This document shows positions 15,108 to 23,916 of a stretch of 35,567 nt of DNA, piece by piece. Each line of letters begins with the position of its first letter. Position 1 is the first letter of the stretch. The notes under the pieces are model-generated. The model ran no database searches and was not told the origin of the DNA. It saw only the letters and a list, made by a program, of their open reading frames with translations. The stretch is taken from NCBI RefSeq assembly GCF_028858535.1, contig NZ_JAPMOU010000052.1:1-35567 (forward strand), given 5' to 3'. This stretch comes from Spartinivicinus poritis. GTDB lineage: Bacteria > Pseudomonadota > Gammaproteobacteria > Pseudomonadales > Zooshikellaceae. The position numbers were made by a program, and so were the translations under genes.

Positions 15108-17174
15108 ATGAAAACCGTTCAGTTTTGTCTCTTCACATTGCTAATTTTGCCCTTTTTCAGCTGTTATGCCAGCAGTGAAGAAGAGACAACCAATAGTGAA
15201 ACTGAGTCCACTACTTCAGTTAGCAACCAGTCCTCAGCTATAGAGTATATTAATAGCAAAGACTTTACGCTAAAGCGCCCGACTGACAACTGTCAGTTAA
15301 GATTACCTTACCTAAGATACAGTGCTGATGAGCAGATTACCCTTCAGTCTGACAGCCTTTCTTGCCAAGATGGTTACTTAAGTGGCAAAGGCAAGGTAGA
15401 GCTAGTTGATAACAAAGGCACTACCTTAGAAACCTTTCATGGCTTTTTTAAACGCGGGTTTGTATTTTTTAACAGTAAATTACAGTCCTTCCCGATCACA
15501 GCCCGCCGCAAACAGTTTGAAGAAGAACAGCTAGTTCTAGAGCTTCCTCCTATCGTCACTGACAATGATGAAAAGTTACCTGTTTATGCCATTTTGGCCC
15601 AATCTGAAAATCGCTGGAGCGTACTCAACCCAACACTTGTAGTAGTATCTGCAGATGACACCATTAGCAAAAAGCAAATTCAAAAAATTGTTACAAATGC
15701 TAAGACAAGGGTGAAAGCACTCTCAGCAAGTGATCATTTTCAAATTTATCTGGTTACCCAATTAGCGTTTAACCAACCCTTAGTTGAAAATGCCATTTAC
15801 CAAGGAGCCATCAAGCTATCCAATGAACCAGGTAGTATTGAGCGTACCACCGAGAAGTGGTTTGCAGAGGAAGAGCAGCGACTAAAAGATCAAGCTCATT
15901 ATCGCCAACAACAGCTTTTCAACATTCCAGCTACACGTTATGAAGAAATTGAAACAGGTATTATTGATGCGGCCAGCCCAGACCTACTCTATTCTGCTGA
16001 GTGGGAAAATACGGGACCTGCTGGTTACCAGTTTCTTCCCTTTGATGTTGCTGGCTGGCAGCCAGACTTAGCCAACCAAGAGCTCATTACCAGCAAACAA
16101 GCTAAACAATACACTCTTTATAATGTTGCTGAAACATGCTCAATTAACCTACCTAAATTAAAAGGGCTAGCTGAGCCTAAAGGCCCAATAGCTGCTACCA
16201 ATCTTCCCTGTCGTAATAACCAGTATTATGGCGGCGGCAGCCTAAGATTGAGTGATCAAAAAACAGCCATCACGGGTTTTTTCTATCAGGGAATACCATT
16301 TAGTGATGACCTGATTAATGGTTATCCTTTAGCCTATCGTTTTAATACTAAAAGTCAGGCTATGTTGGCTGTTTATATTGGCTCTACCCCCTGGCTGGCT
16401 ACTCATTACTATGCACTGTTGGCATTTGACAAGCAGGCTCTGGTATTTAATACCACTCCTATTAAAGTAGCAGCGATAACTGAAGATGCCCGCTGGTATA
16501 CCGACCCAACCTTAGAAGGTTTAATGGTAGAAGAAGCAGCACGCCTGATTGATCAGTTCAGCCAAGGAAAACTAAGCGAAATCAGCTTAGTTGGTTATGG
16601 CCTGTTTCGCTTTCCAGTGCCTAATCAAAACCTGCTGCATTATCAAACTCACCTGCAAAAAGAAGAAAACCAATGGACTCAAGTTGCCAATAGCACTAGC
16701 AATCATGTTCTCATCCGCTATCAACAACAACAAGTTCGCTTGACCAATATGCAAAAAGATTGGGGCATGTTAAAGCAAGCCAATTTCTACCAAAAAATAA
16801 ACTACTTACATAAAGAGTTTTTGTTTGAAGATACTCCGATGGAACTTGCTGCTGCTTCACTCATTACAGGCAAACCCTGGGCTGGCGCTACAGTGGTACG
16901 TGTAAACAACTTGCAAGGATTAGACGCCAGTACTGACTGGCCATACCCAATTAAGCTTGAAAGCGGTGGACATATTGACTCTGAAGGCTGGTACATCATC
17001 AAAGGTCGAGTCAGTGCAGAAGAGCTTGCTAACAGTTTACTACCAAAGCCCATTATTTCTGTTACTGAAGCCATTGCCTGTGAAGAAGACCAGTGCAGTG
17101 AGTACAACAATATTATCAATCTTGTTCGGCAAAAATATAATGAACTCGAGTGGTCACCAAAGGAAAATCAATAA
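15108..17174 (+). CDS. Secreted protein of unknown function with an internal tandem duplication
   Basis: A 688-residue protein not recognised as any named family. A signal peptide (MKTVQFCLFTLLILPFFSCYA) is followed by a Ser/Thr/Glu-rich linker. Two homologous halves can be seen: C62-QLRLPYL, then SLSC86, YLSGKGKVELVD and GFFKRGFVFF; and C344-SINLPKL, then NLPC368, YYGGGSLRLSD and GFFYQGIPF. The cysteine spacing is exactly 24 in both, suggesting one disulfide per repeat. Each block continues into a similar alpha/beta region of about 100 residues. A C-terminal part (from about 560) is unique. A predicted anchored protein is encoded just downstream, and the pair may act together in the envelope. 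Confidence 0.8.
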   Translation: MKTVQFCLFTLLILPFFSCYASSEEETTNSETESTTSVSNQSSAIEYINSKDFTLKRPTDNCQLRLPYLRYSADEQITLQSDSLSCQDGYLSGKGKVELVDNKGTTLETFHGFFKRGFVFFNSKLQSFPITARRKQFEEEQLVLELPPIVTDNDEKLPVYAILAQSENRWSVLNPTLVVVSADDTISKKQIQKIVTNAKTRVKALSASDHFQIYLVTQLAFNQPLVENAIYQGAIKLSNEPGSIERTTEKWFAEEEQRLKDQAHYRQQQLFNIPATRYEEIETGIIDAASPDLLYSAEWENTGPAGYQFLPFDVAGWQPDLANQELITSKQAKQYTLYNVAETCSINLPKLKGLAEPKGPIAATNLPCRNNQYYGGGSLRLSDQKTAITGFFYQGIPFSDDLINGYPLAYRFNTKSQAMLAVYIGSTPWLATHYYALLAFDKQALVFNTTPIKVAAITEDARWYTDPTLEGLMVEEAARLIDQFSQGKLSEISLVGYGLFRFPVPNQNLLHYQTHLQKEENQWTQVANSTSNHVLIRYQQQQVRLTNMQKDWGMLKQANFYQKINYLHKEFLFEDTPMELAAASLITGKPWAGATVVRVNNLQGLDASTDWPYPIKLESGGHIDSEGWYIIKGRVSAEELANSLLPKPIISVTEAIACEEDQCSEYNNIINLVRQKYNELEWSPKENQ

Positions 17175-17187
17175 CCTGTCAGTCTAT

Positions 17188-18135
17188 ATGCGCTACTTAA
17201 AAATTATCACTATATTACTAATTCTTACTGGTGGAGTTTATGCTGGCTGGTCACTAATGCAGCACCGTGCAGAAGAGCAATTTAAGTCTGCCCTTTATCA
17301 ACAAGGCTTGTCGAAGTACATTCAATATGAAGAGTTGTATTACGACCCTTGGGAAAAACAGCTGCAAATATCGGATGTTGAATTAGTTTTTCAAGCAAAG
17401 CGCTCTTTTCTTGGCAAGCGGCCCAAAGTAACGTTTAAAGCCGAAGAAGCTGTCACCAACTTGAATCAATTAGAAGCAGCAACACTCAACCATGGTTATA
17501 TTGAGTTGAAAGGCTTTAAACTGGATTTAGATAAGCACGGTAAGCTTTACGCTGCATTATTTGGTAAAGAAGCTGTCATTGCCTTAGTTGGCATGGGCTA
17601 TAAACAAATGGCTACCGATATACATATTAAATGGAAGTATGATCCATTTAAGCAAACCTTTGCTTTTAAGGGTAATTTAACCAGTGAAGAGTTTGGTCAC
17701 CTTAACTTAAGTATTAAACTCAACTCGTTGGATAACCTGATTAAGCACATTGCAGGTTACCGAGGCAAGACCCAAAAGCTTCCAGCAGCCATCGAAAAAC
17801 GACTTAATCATGGAGAATTAGTTAGCTTCAAGTTGTCTTATGAAGATACTGGTATGGCTAAACGCTGGCTTACCTGGTATCCCTATGCAGAGCCATTACC
17901 ACCAGGTTACCAATACTCATCTGTGATTCCAGACAACTACTACTCAAAAATTTCCCGACAAATGAAGCAGTCAGGAGTAAGCGCTAAACTTGCTGATGCT
18001 AATGCTCAAAAAATAAAAGCCTTTATTCAAAAGCCGGATGAACTCACTCTGGAAACAACAAACTCAGAACCAGTTATTATTGATGTAAATAACTGGCATA
18101 AAACAATAGAAGAGTTAGGGCTAACATTACAGTAA
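17188..18135 (+). CDS. Membrane-anchored periplasmic protein of unknown function
   Basis: A 315-residue protein starting MRYLKIITILLILTGGVYAG, an uncleaved anchor or signal, followed by an extracytoplasmic beta-rich region. It loosely recalls AsmA/DUF945-type proteins (helix HRAEEQFKSALYQQG, strands ISDVELVFQAKRSFLG, GYIELKGFKLDLDKHG and a late LSYEDTGMAKRWL), but I cannot assign it. The start is uncertain: no strong ribosome-binding site precedes 17188, and an in-frame ATG at 17140 would overlap the upstream gene by 35 bases. It lies 13 bases after the 688-residue protein's stop and is likely translated from the same message. Confidence 0.75.
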   Translation: MRYLKIITILLILTGGVYAGWSLMQHRAEEQFKSALYQQGLSKYIQYEELYYDPWEKQLQISDVELVFQAKRSFLGKRPKVTFKAEEAVTNLNQLEAATLNHGYIELKGFKLDLDKHGKLYAALFGKEAVIALVGMGYKQMATDIHIKWKYDPFKQTFAFKGNLTSEEFGHLNLSIKLNSLDNLIKHIAGYRGKTQKLPAAIEKRLNHGELVSFKLSYEDTGMAKRWLTWYPYAEPLPPGYQYSSVIPDNYYSKISRQMKQSGVSAKLADANAQKIKAFIQKPDELTLETTNSEPVIIDVNNWHKTIEELGLTLQ

Positions 18136-18177
18136 TGTAACCTTCACAAAAACTACTTTTTTTCTCCTTTGATGAGT

Positions 18178-18282
18178 GTCGTGAAAGTCATATACCCCCT
18201 TTGAAAAAGGGGGTAGCGAGATGACAAAATAGTTCTACCCTCTTCTCCAGGGTGAAAGGGCGCTAAAAACATCTTTCGCAAC
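18178..18282. repeat. 105-bp element with GTCGTGAAAG ends
   Basis: It begins GTCGTGAAAG and ends CTTTCGCAAC, an inverted repeat of that end. Inside are a CCCCCTTTGAAAAAGGGGG hairpin and CCCTCTTCTCCAGGG. A shorter element with the same GTCGTGAAAG end lies at 21390-21465, on the other side of the GH92 gene. No coding frame. Confidence 0.5.
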
Positions 18283-18351
18283 CACGCCCTAGGAAAAGAA
18301 GCAACAGTTATCGGCTATTTATCCACTCGAATCTATTAAAAAAGAAACGCC

Positions 18352-21300
18352 TTATTCAACCAAATCAAACACCACCTCATCAGCAAAAATAAAACTAGGC
18401 TTTCCTGCCCCCGGGTGCCAATCTGGGCAATTACCAATAATTTCTCCTGTTATACGGATATATTGAAATGCCTCTTCATCAACAAGTTTTACTGTAGGGG
18501 TAAATACTTCTGCTGGCCTGAAGTCACCTGGTGTTTTATAAGGAATATTTTTGACTTGTTTAAATGACTCACCATCGGTTGAAATAGCATAAGTGACATT
18601 TTTAGGTAAAAAAATCCAGGATCGGCTATCCTCTAAAAAACGAGTGGCTACGGAATTTACTTTTCGAAGCGTTTTTAAATCAATAGTTACATCAAAATTT
18701 ACATTATAAAAGCCTTGCCAGTTTGGGTGCCTGAAGTTCGTGCTACCAGTTTGAAAGTCCACTAAACTGATAGCACCATTAGCAGGATAAGACGGCGTAT
18801 ATTCCGTATGGTAGGTTACACCAAATTGATAAGGTATTTTTATGTATTCTAAAGATTGTATATAACTAGGTAAAAAGCCTTCCTTTACTGCCAATGCTTT
18901 TAATACCGTTGTATCTGTAAATGTTAACGGCTGAGAATAAACTGGCGATTGTTGAGTAGGCTGCTCCCCATTTGTTGTATAATGTATTTTCACCCCTGGC
19001 TCTGTACTGTTAACTGCCACATTAACTGAGTCATAAAAATTCTTACTTGGCGAATTAAATAAAGGTACTGGCGTTAAAGGCTCAAGTTGCTGATAGTGTT
19101 TTGGGCGATGACTTATCGAAGCACCAAACTCTGGGTTCGACTCTGCTGCCATATAAAATACCAGCTCACCGCCTGCTACAATATCCTCATGTCGTATATA
19201 ACTATAAGGATAGTCGTTACCATTTAGCTCCACTCGGTCAATATAAAAGTTATCGGCTGTTAGCCCTTTGGCTTTTATTGTAAAAGTTTTACCGTCTTCC
19301 AGCGGCAGGCTTACTTGATTAAAGCGAGGGGTACCCAATACATAAATATCACTGCCAGGCGCAACAGGATAAAAGCCTAGTGCACTAAAAATATACCAAG
19401 CAGACATTTGACCACAATCCTCATTGCCACTTAACCCATCAGGTTTAGTAGAATATAACTTCGTCATTATTTGATTAACTTTTTCCTGTGTTTTCCAAGC
19501 AGCACCAGCAAAACTATACAAATAAGCAATATGGTGACTAGGCTCATTCCCATGAGCATATTGACCAATCAACCCAGTAATATCCTTTCCAGGTATCTCT
19601 GATACTGTATTAAACATCTCATCCAGCTTCGCGATAAATCGTTCATCTCCACCTAGCTTACCTATTAACAACTGCACATAATGAGGCACAAAAAAGTTAT
19701 ATTGCCACCCATTCGCTTCTGTGTAATGAACCGTGGGTCGTTTAGGGTCAAATGGTTCGATCCAGTTGGTGTACTGCTTTGGCCGTATAAAGCCAATGGT
19801 AGGATCATATAAGTTAACAAAAGCCTGTGCTCGCTTACGGTATAATTGCCAGTCGTCCAGATATCCCATCGCTTTAGCCATTTGGGCAATTGCCCAATCA
19901 TCAAAGGCATATTCCAAGGTAATTGATACGGATTCTCCTTCTTCTTCCGCCATAATATGCCCAAGTTTACGGTACTGAGCCAAACCACGATAATCACGGT
20001 CCATTGCAGCTTTTATCGCTTGATAAGCTAACTGATTATCAAACCCCTTAATACCTTTAATGTAGGCATCTACAATCACAGGGATAGAATGTTGACCAAT
20101 CATGGTACCAGTCTCATGACCTGCTAACTCCCAAATAGGTAAATGGCCACCCTGCTGATACATGGTTAACATGGTATTAATAAAATCTGATGTTCTTTGT
20201 TGATCGATTAAAGTTAGCAGTGGGTGTTCAGCACGAAACGTATCCCATAATGAAAAAACTGTATAATAATTAAAATCTCTGGTTTTATGGATTTTTTTAT
20301 CATGTCCTTTATAGCTACCATCCACATCATTAAAAACATTGGGTGCCAGCATAGAGTGATAAAGTGCTGTATAAAAAGTCTTTTTATTGGCTGGGTTTTC
20401 CTCCTTGCCAAGCTGAATTCGCTTTAGCTCATTTTCCCAGGTAAGTTCTGCAGCTCGTTTGGCTCTATCAAAATCAAAATGAGGCATCTCAGCCATCAAG
20501 TTTTGCTCTGCCCCTGCTAAACTAGTATGAGAAATACCCACCTTAACTTTTACTTCTTCAGTTTTTTTAGGAAAAGAAAAATAGGCAGCAATGCTTTTAC
20601 CGTTTACTTTTTTTGTATTTTCTAACAGCGCCCTGCCTTGCTTAATGCCATATTGTTTGACTGGCTGAGAAAACTCCATTACAAAGTAAACCGTTTGATC
20701 CTGAGCCCAACCGTTGGTTTTACGATAACCTTTCACCCTGTAAGGGCTGATTACTTCCAGCTGTAAATCAATAATTTCATCAGAGACTACCCCATGGCGT
20801 AAATCCAGAATCATGTTCGCTTGCTTATCTACAGGATATTGATAACGATGAACACCTACGCGATGAGTAGCCGTCAACTCTGCATTAATATCATAATCTA
20901 GCAGTTTTACTTGATAATAGCCCGGTGACGCAGACTCCTGATCATGTTCAAACCTTGACCGATACCCCGTTTCTGGTTGCTCTTCAGATCCCTGTTCTAA
21001 TTGAACAACGCCTGTCGTTGGCATTAATAAAATATCGCCATAGTCACCTACACCAGTACCACTTAAGTGAGTGTGAGAAAAGCCAATTATTGTGTTATCT
21101 GTATAATGGTAGCCTGAACTGGCATCCCAATTATTTTGCCGTGTATCTGGGCTTAATTGCACCATACCATAGGGCATAGTTGCACCAGGATAAGTATGAC
21201 CATGCCCACCTGTACCAATAAAAGGGTCCACCCAGTCAATGAAATAGTCTGGTCTCCTCTCCTGAGCATGACTAATGCTAATAGCAGTTACTACAAATCC

Positions 21301-21363
21301 TGCAGTAAAAAAAAGTACGCCAACTAATTTATTTCGGAAAACTTTTTGTCTCATCCCTGTCAT
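18352..21363 (-). CDS. Secreted GH92 alpha-mannosidase with C-terminal accessory domains
   Basis: A 1003-residue glycoside hydrolase family 92 enzyme, a calcium-dependent exo-acting alpha-mannosidase that trims N-glycans. A signal peptide ends at SHA, about residue 33. The N-terminal domain has FIGTGGHGHTYPGATMPYG and SHTHLSGTGVGDYGD. The (alpha/alpha)6 domain has SLWDTFRAEHPL, WELAGHETGTMIG, HGNEPSHHIAYLY and GNEDCGQMSAWYIFSALGFY, covering the known catalytic and metal-site regions. After about residue 790 comes a chitobiase-type C-terminal beta module (PGVKIHYTTNGEQPTQQSP), then a discoidin-like domain. GTG at 21366 and ATGs at 21363 and 21354 are possible starts; AAAGG precedes 21363. It has its own transcription unit. 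Confidence 0.95.
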   Translation of the reverse strand: MTGMRQKVFRNKLVGVLFFTAGFVVTAISISHAQERRPDYFIDWVDPFIGTGGHGHTYPGATMPYGMVQLSPDTRQNNWDASSGYHYTDNTIIGFSHTHLSGTGVGDYGDILLMPTTGVVQLEQGSEEQPETGYRSRFEHDQESASPGYYQVKLLDYDINAELTATHRVGVHRYQYPVDKQANMILDLRHGVVSDEIIDLQLEVISPYRVKGYRKTNGWAQDQTVYFVMEFSQPVKQYGIKQGRALLENTKKVNGKSIAAYFSFPKKTEEVKVKVGISHTSLAGAEQNLMAEMPHFDFDRAKRAAELTWENELKRIQLGKEENPANKKTFYTALYHSMLAPNVFNDVDGSYKGHDKKIHKTRDFNYYTVFSLWDTFRAEHPLLTLIDQQRTSDFINTMLTMYQQGGHLPIWELAGHETGTMIGQHSIPVIVDAYIKGIKGFDNQLAYQAIKAAMDRDYRGLAQYRKLGHIMAEEEGESVSITLEYAFDDWAIAQMAKAMGYLDDWQLYRKRAQAFVNLYDPTIGFIRPKQYTNWIEPFDPKRPTVHYTEANGWQYNFFVPHYVQLLIGKLGGDERFIAKLDEMFNTVSEIPGKDITGLIGQYAHGNEPSHHIAYLYSFAGAAWKTQEKVNQIMTKLYSTKPDGLSGNEDCGQMSAWYIFSALGFYPVAPGSDIYVLGTPRFNQVSLPLEDGKTFTIKAKGLTADNFYIDRVELNGNDYPYSYIRHEDIVAGGELVFYMAAESNPEFGASISHRPKHYQQLEPLTPVPLFNSPSKNFYDSVNVAVNSTEPGVKIHYTTNGEQPTQQSPVYSQPLTFTDTTVLKALAVKEGFLPSYIQSLEYIKIPYQFGVTYHTEYTPSYPANGAISLVDFQTGSTNFRHPNWQGFYNVNFDVTIDLKTLRKVNSVATRFLEDSRSWIFLPKNVTYAISTDGESFKQVKNIPYKTPGDFRPAEVFTPTVKLVDEEAFQYIRITGEIIGNCPDWHPGAGKPSFIFADEVVFDLVE

Positions 21364-21389
21364 CACACCTTTTCTCTAGTTTAAAGGGA

Positions 21390-21465
21390 GTCGTGAAAGT
21401 ACTTCAAATTAAATCCCTTCTCCTCCGTGGGGGAGAAGGGATTTAATTTGAAGTACTTTTGCGAC
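21390..21465. repeat. 76-bp near-perfect inverted repeat upstream of GH92
   Basis: Two 38-base arms meet at 21427/21428. The left arm runs GTCGTGAAAGTACTTC to CCCTTCTCCTCCG. Thirty-four positions are complementary, and the other four would be G-U pairs in RNA, so the transcript could fold into an unbroken hairpin. It ends 27 bases upstream of the GH92 ATG. The ends match the element at 18178-18282. Confidence 0.75.
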
Positions 21466-21532
21466 ATCCTTGTTATCAAAACCAACTATTAAAACAGGCG
21501 TTGTATATATTTTTATGACAATGGCAGTTTAT

Positions 21533-22900
21533 TTATATTACCAGTGTTTTCTGAATACTCATTTCCCGTATAGCATAGTAAATACCCTCCCGGCCAACAC
21601 CACTGGCTTTTACGCCACCAAATGGAAAATGCTCTGCTCTAAAACCAGGGCCATCATTAACAGCCAAGGTACCAACTTCAAGCTGTTCAAATAAATCTTT
21701 TGCTAAATTAATAGACTCAGTAAATATTCCTGCCTGCAAACCGTAAGGATTGTCATTGATCAATGGAATAATATCATTTATTTCATTAAATGCATGAATA
21801 GGCATAACTGGCCCAAATGTTTCATCTTTTACCAATTCACTATCAGTTGCTACATTTTCTAATATTGTTGGGTAAATAGTATTATTGTCTCGCTTATTTC
21901 CAAGTAATACTATTGCGCCTGATTCAACTGCCTGATTAATACGTTGCTCCACCACATCAGCTGCCTGTTTATTAATTAGTGGTCCCACAAAGGTTGCCGG
22001 ATCAGCTGGGTCTCCAACCTGAAGCGCAGCTGCCTTTGCTAGTAACCCTTCAACAAATTGAGAATAGATAGCTTGATGAACATAAATACGTTTTGCAGCC
22101 GTACAACGTTGTCCTGCCGTAGCAAACCGCTGGTTAATTGCTGCATTAATAGCAAGCTCGATATTTCCATCCGGCATGATAACCAGCGGATCATTACCTC
22201 CTAATTCAAACAATAACTTTTTATATCCTGCCCTGTTTGCAATGGCTTCACCAGCCTGGCTGCCGCCAGTAAAATTAATGGCTGCCACACGAGGATCCGC
22301 AATTAACTCACTTAACACAGGAATATCTGGCACTACCAGTTTCAGCGCATTCTTCGGTATACCTGCTTCATAGCAAAGATCAACCAGTAATTTGGCTGAC
22401 AGATAATTCTGTGGTGCTGGCTTAAACAAGATTGGATTGCCTGCAGCAAATGCAGGCCCTATTTTATGCATGGCAATATTTATTGGAAAGTTAAAAGGGG
22501 TTACACAAAGTACGACACCTATCGGCCTCCAGCAAACTAAGCCCCATTTACCACGTTTTGGTGAGTAAGCATCTGAATCTAATAACTCACCATCAATTTT
22601 TCTTACCTCAATAGAACAGGCTTTGGTAGTGTTAACTGCTCTATCTAGTTCAACCCTGCTATCACTAATGGTTTTACCTGTTTCTTGAGTGATCAAGTCA
22701 GCAAGTTTCTCTTTATGCTCTGTTAAGAGCTTTCCCAACTTTTCTAAAATCTCAGAACGTTCTGCAGCACATAAAAGCGCTATGGTTTGCTTACTGCTAT
22801 CGACGAGTGATAATGCACTTTCAACCTCTGTTGCTGATGTATAGTTAAACTCACCAACTAGATTGTTGTTATAGGGGTTAATTATTTGATAATCCATCAT
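21533..22900 (-). CDS. NAD(P)-dependent aldehyde dehydrogenase, candidate for sulfinoacetaldehyde or acetaldehyde
   Basis: A 455-residue aldehyde dehydrogenase superfamily member. The oxyanion Asn137 is in TPFNFP, the nucleotide-binding segment is FTGGSQAG, the general base Glu232 is in FELGGNDP, and the nucleophile Cys266 is in GQRCTA. FELGGNDP is typical of the branch that includes phosphonoacetaldehyde and lactaldehyde dehydrogenases. The gene lies 14 bases after a TauE/SafE exporter on the same strand and opposite an omega-aminotransferase, so its substrate is probably the aldehyde made by that enzyme. Two adjacent ATGs (22900, 22897) follow GAGGA. Specificity cannot be read from sequence; malonate- or succinate-semialdehyde are alternatives. 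Confidence 0.92.
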   Translation of the reverse strand: MMDYQIINPYNNNLVGEFNYTSATEVESALSLVDSSKQTIALLCAAERSEILEKLGKLLTEHKEKLADLITQETGKTISDSRVELDRAVNTTKACSIEVRKIDGELLDSDAYSPKRGKWGLVCWRPIGVVLCVTPFNFPINIAMHKIGPAFAAGNPILFKPAPQNYLSAKLLVDLCYEAGIPKNALKLVVPDIPVLSELIADPRVAAINFTGGSQAGEAIANRAGYKKLLFELGGNDPLVIMPDGNIELAINAAINQRFATAGQRCTAAKRIYVHQAIYSQFVEGLLAKAAALQVGDPADPATFVGPLINKQAADVVEQRINQAVESGAIVLLGNKRDNNTIYPTILENVATDSELVKDETFGPVMPIHAFNEINDIIPLINDNPYGLQAGIFTESINLAKDLFEQLEVGTLAVNDGPGFRAEHFPFGGVKASGVGREGIYYAIREMSIQKTLVI

Positions 22901-22914
22901 TACTTCCTCGTATA

Positions 22915-23667
22915 TTAATTAATTAGTGTCAACAACTGATAACCGAGTCGAATACCTGCAATCAATAGCACTAGTTTCAACAATATAAAGAAAAACTGTT
23001 TATTTATTTTTTGGAGTAATTTAATACCCAGATAGTTACCTGCTGCACAGGCAGCCAGTAGCAGTAAAATTATTTCTAAATGATCCAAAAATGAAAACCC
23101 CAAGTACATATAAGCAGGAATCTTCAACAAGTGAGTAAAACATTGCATTGCTGATTTATTGGCAACAACCTCTTCTTTACTAAAGTCATCACGCACAAAA
23201 AATACGGCTAGCAATGGATCAATTGCACCGACTAATATACCAATTATCCCTGTTGCCACACCAACATACAGAAAATTACTATCCTTAATCACCAGGTTGG
23301 GAAGTTTATTTGGTTTAAATACAGTGTATGTAATTAAAACCAGCAAAATAAAGAGTGGAATACTTTCATTAACCAACTGTTCTACCACTATCACACAGGC
23401 AATAGTGCCAAATAATGCACCGATACAAAATGGTATAACGATACGCCAACGGATACTGGTTAATAAAAAGTAAATTCTGATTAAGTTATTACCAAACTGA
23501 ACAATACCATGTAATGCCACCAGTGGACGTAAAGGTATGACCGTATTCATTGCAGCAAAAAGCAACATCCCGCCCCCCATACCAGTAACCGTTGATGTTA
23601 ATGATGCAACAAAAGCCACCAAGGAAAGCAATACTACTGTTGTGATACTTAAGTCGATAACTTCCAA
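22915..23667 (-). CDS. TauE/SafE-family anion (sulfite or sulfonate) exporter
   Basis: About 250 residues, nearly all hydrophobic, with roughly eight membrane segments. The family signature is visible in FVASLTSTVTGMGGGMLLFAA near the N-terminus and GIIGILVGAIDPLLAVFFV in the second half, an internal repeat typical of the fold. TauE/SafE proteins export sulfite, sulfoacetate or related anions made in organosulfonate catabolism. The start is taken as a TTG at 23667, which has AGGAG 8 bases upstream; an earlier TTG at 23703 has none. It precedes the aldehyde dehydrogenase by 14 bases, so they form an operon. Confidence 0.85.
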   Translation of the reverse strand: MEVIDLSITTVVLLSLVAFVASLTSTVTGMGGGMLLFAAMNTVIPLRPLVALHGIVQFGNNLIRIYFLLTSIRWRIVIPFCIGALFGTIACVIVVEQLVNESIPLFILLVLITYTVFKPNKLPNLVIKDSNFLYVGVATGIIGILVGAIDPLLAVFFVRDDFSKEEVVANKSAMQCFTHLLKIPAYMYLGFSFLDHLEIILLLLAACAAGNYLGIKLLQKINKQFFFILLKLVLLIAGIRLGYQLLTLIN

Positions 23668-23767
23668 GCGGTTTACTCCTGGGCTAGCAGTGCAAAATAA
23701 CAATTATAAGGCACTTCTATATTTACTAGAGTTTTTTCCTATTGATAGAGCCAACTTTTATATTTAG

Positions 23768-23788
23768 TTGGTCCAGCAACTGGACCAA
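23768..23788. promoter_or_regulatory. Perfect palindrome, candidate MocR operator
   Basis: TTGGTCCAG and CTGGACCAA flank a 3-base spacer in the 249-base divergent region between the exporter and the aminotransferase genes. The half-site CTGGAC resembles the reported TauR recognition sequence CTGGACYTAA. Another AACTGG half-site pair occurs upstream of the symporter (27916-27949). Confidence 0.55.
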
Positions 23789-23916
23789 ATGGCACCAATT
23801 ATCTGGCTCTACATAAAGCCATCAGTGCCTGATTATCATCAGAATCAGTCTTAGTTACCCTTCAGTGAAGGTGTTCGCATATTGACATGGTTCTATAGAC
23901 AAAGGATAAACATCGT

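Noticed and set aside
16957-17187. Upstream extension of the membrane-anchored protein gene
   Set aside because: It would overlap the well-supported upstream gene by over 200 bases; the hydrophobic anchor begins naturally at 17188.
18195-18213. CCCCCTTTGAAAAAGGGGG hairpin considered as a terminator for 17188-18135
   Set aside because: No U-run follows on the plus strand and the same sequence recurs as part of dispersed repeats, so repeat is the better label.
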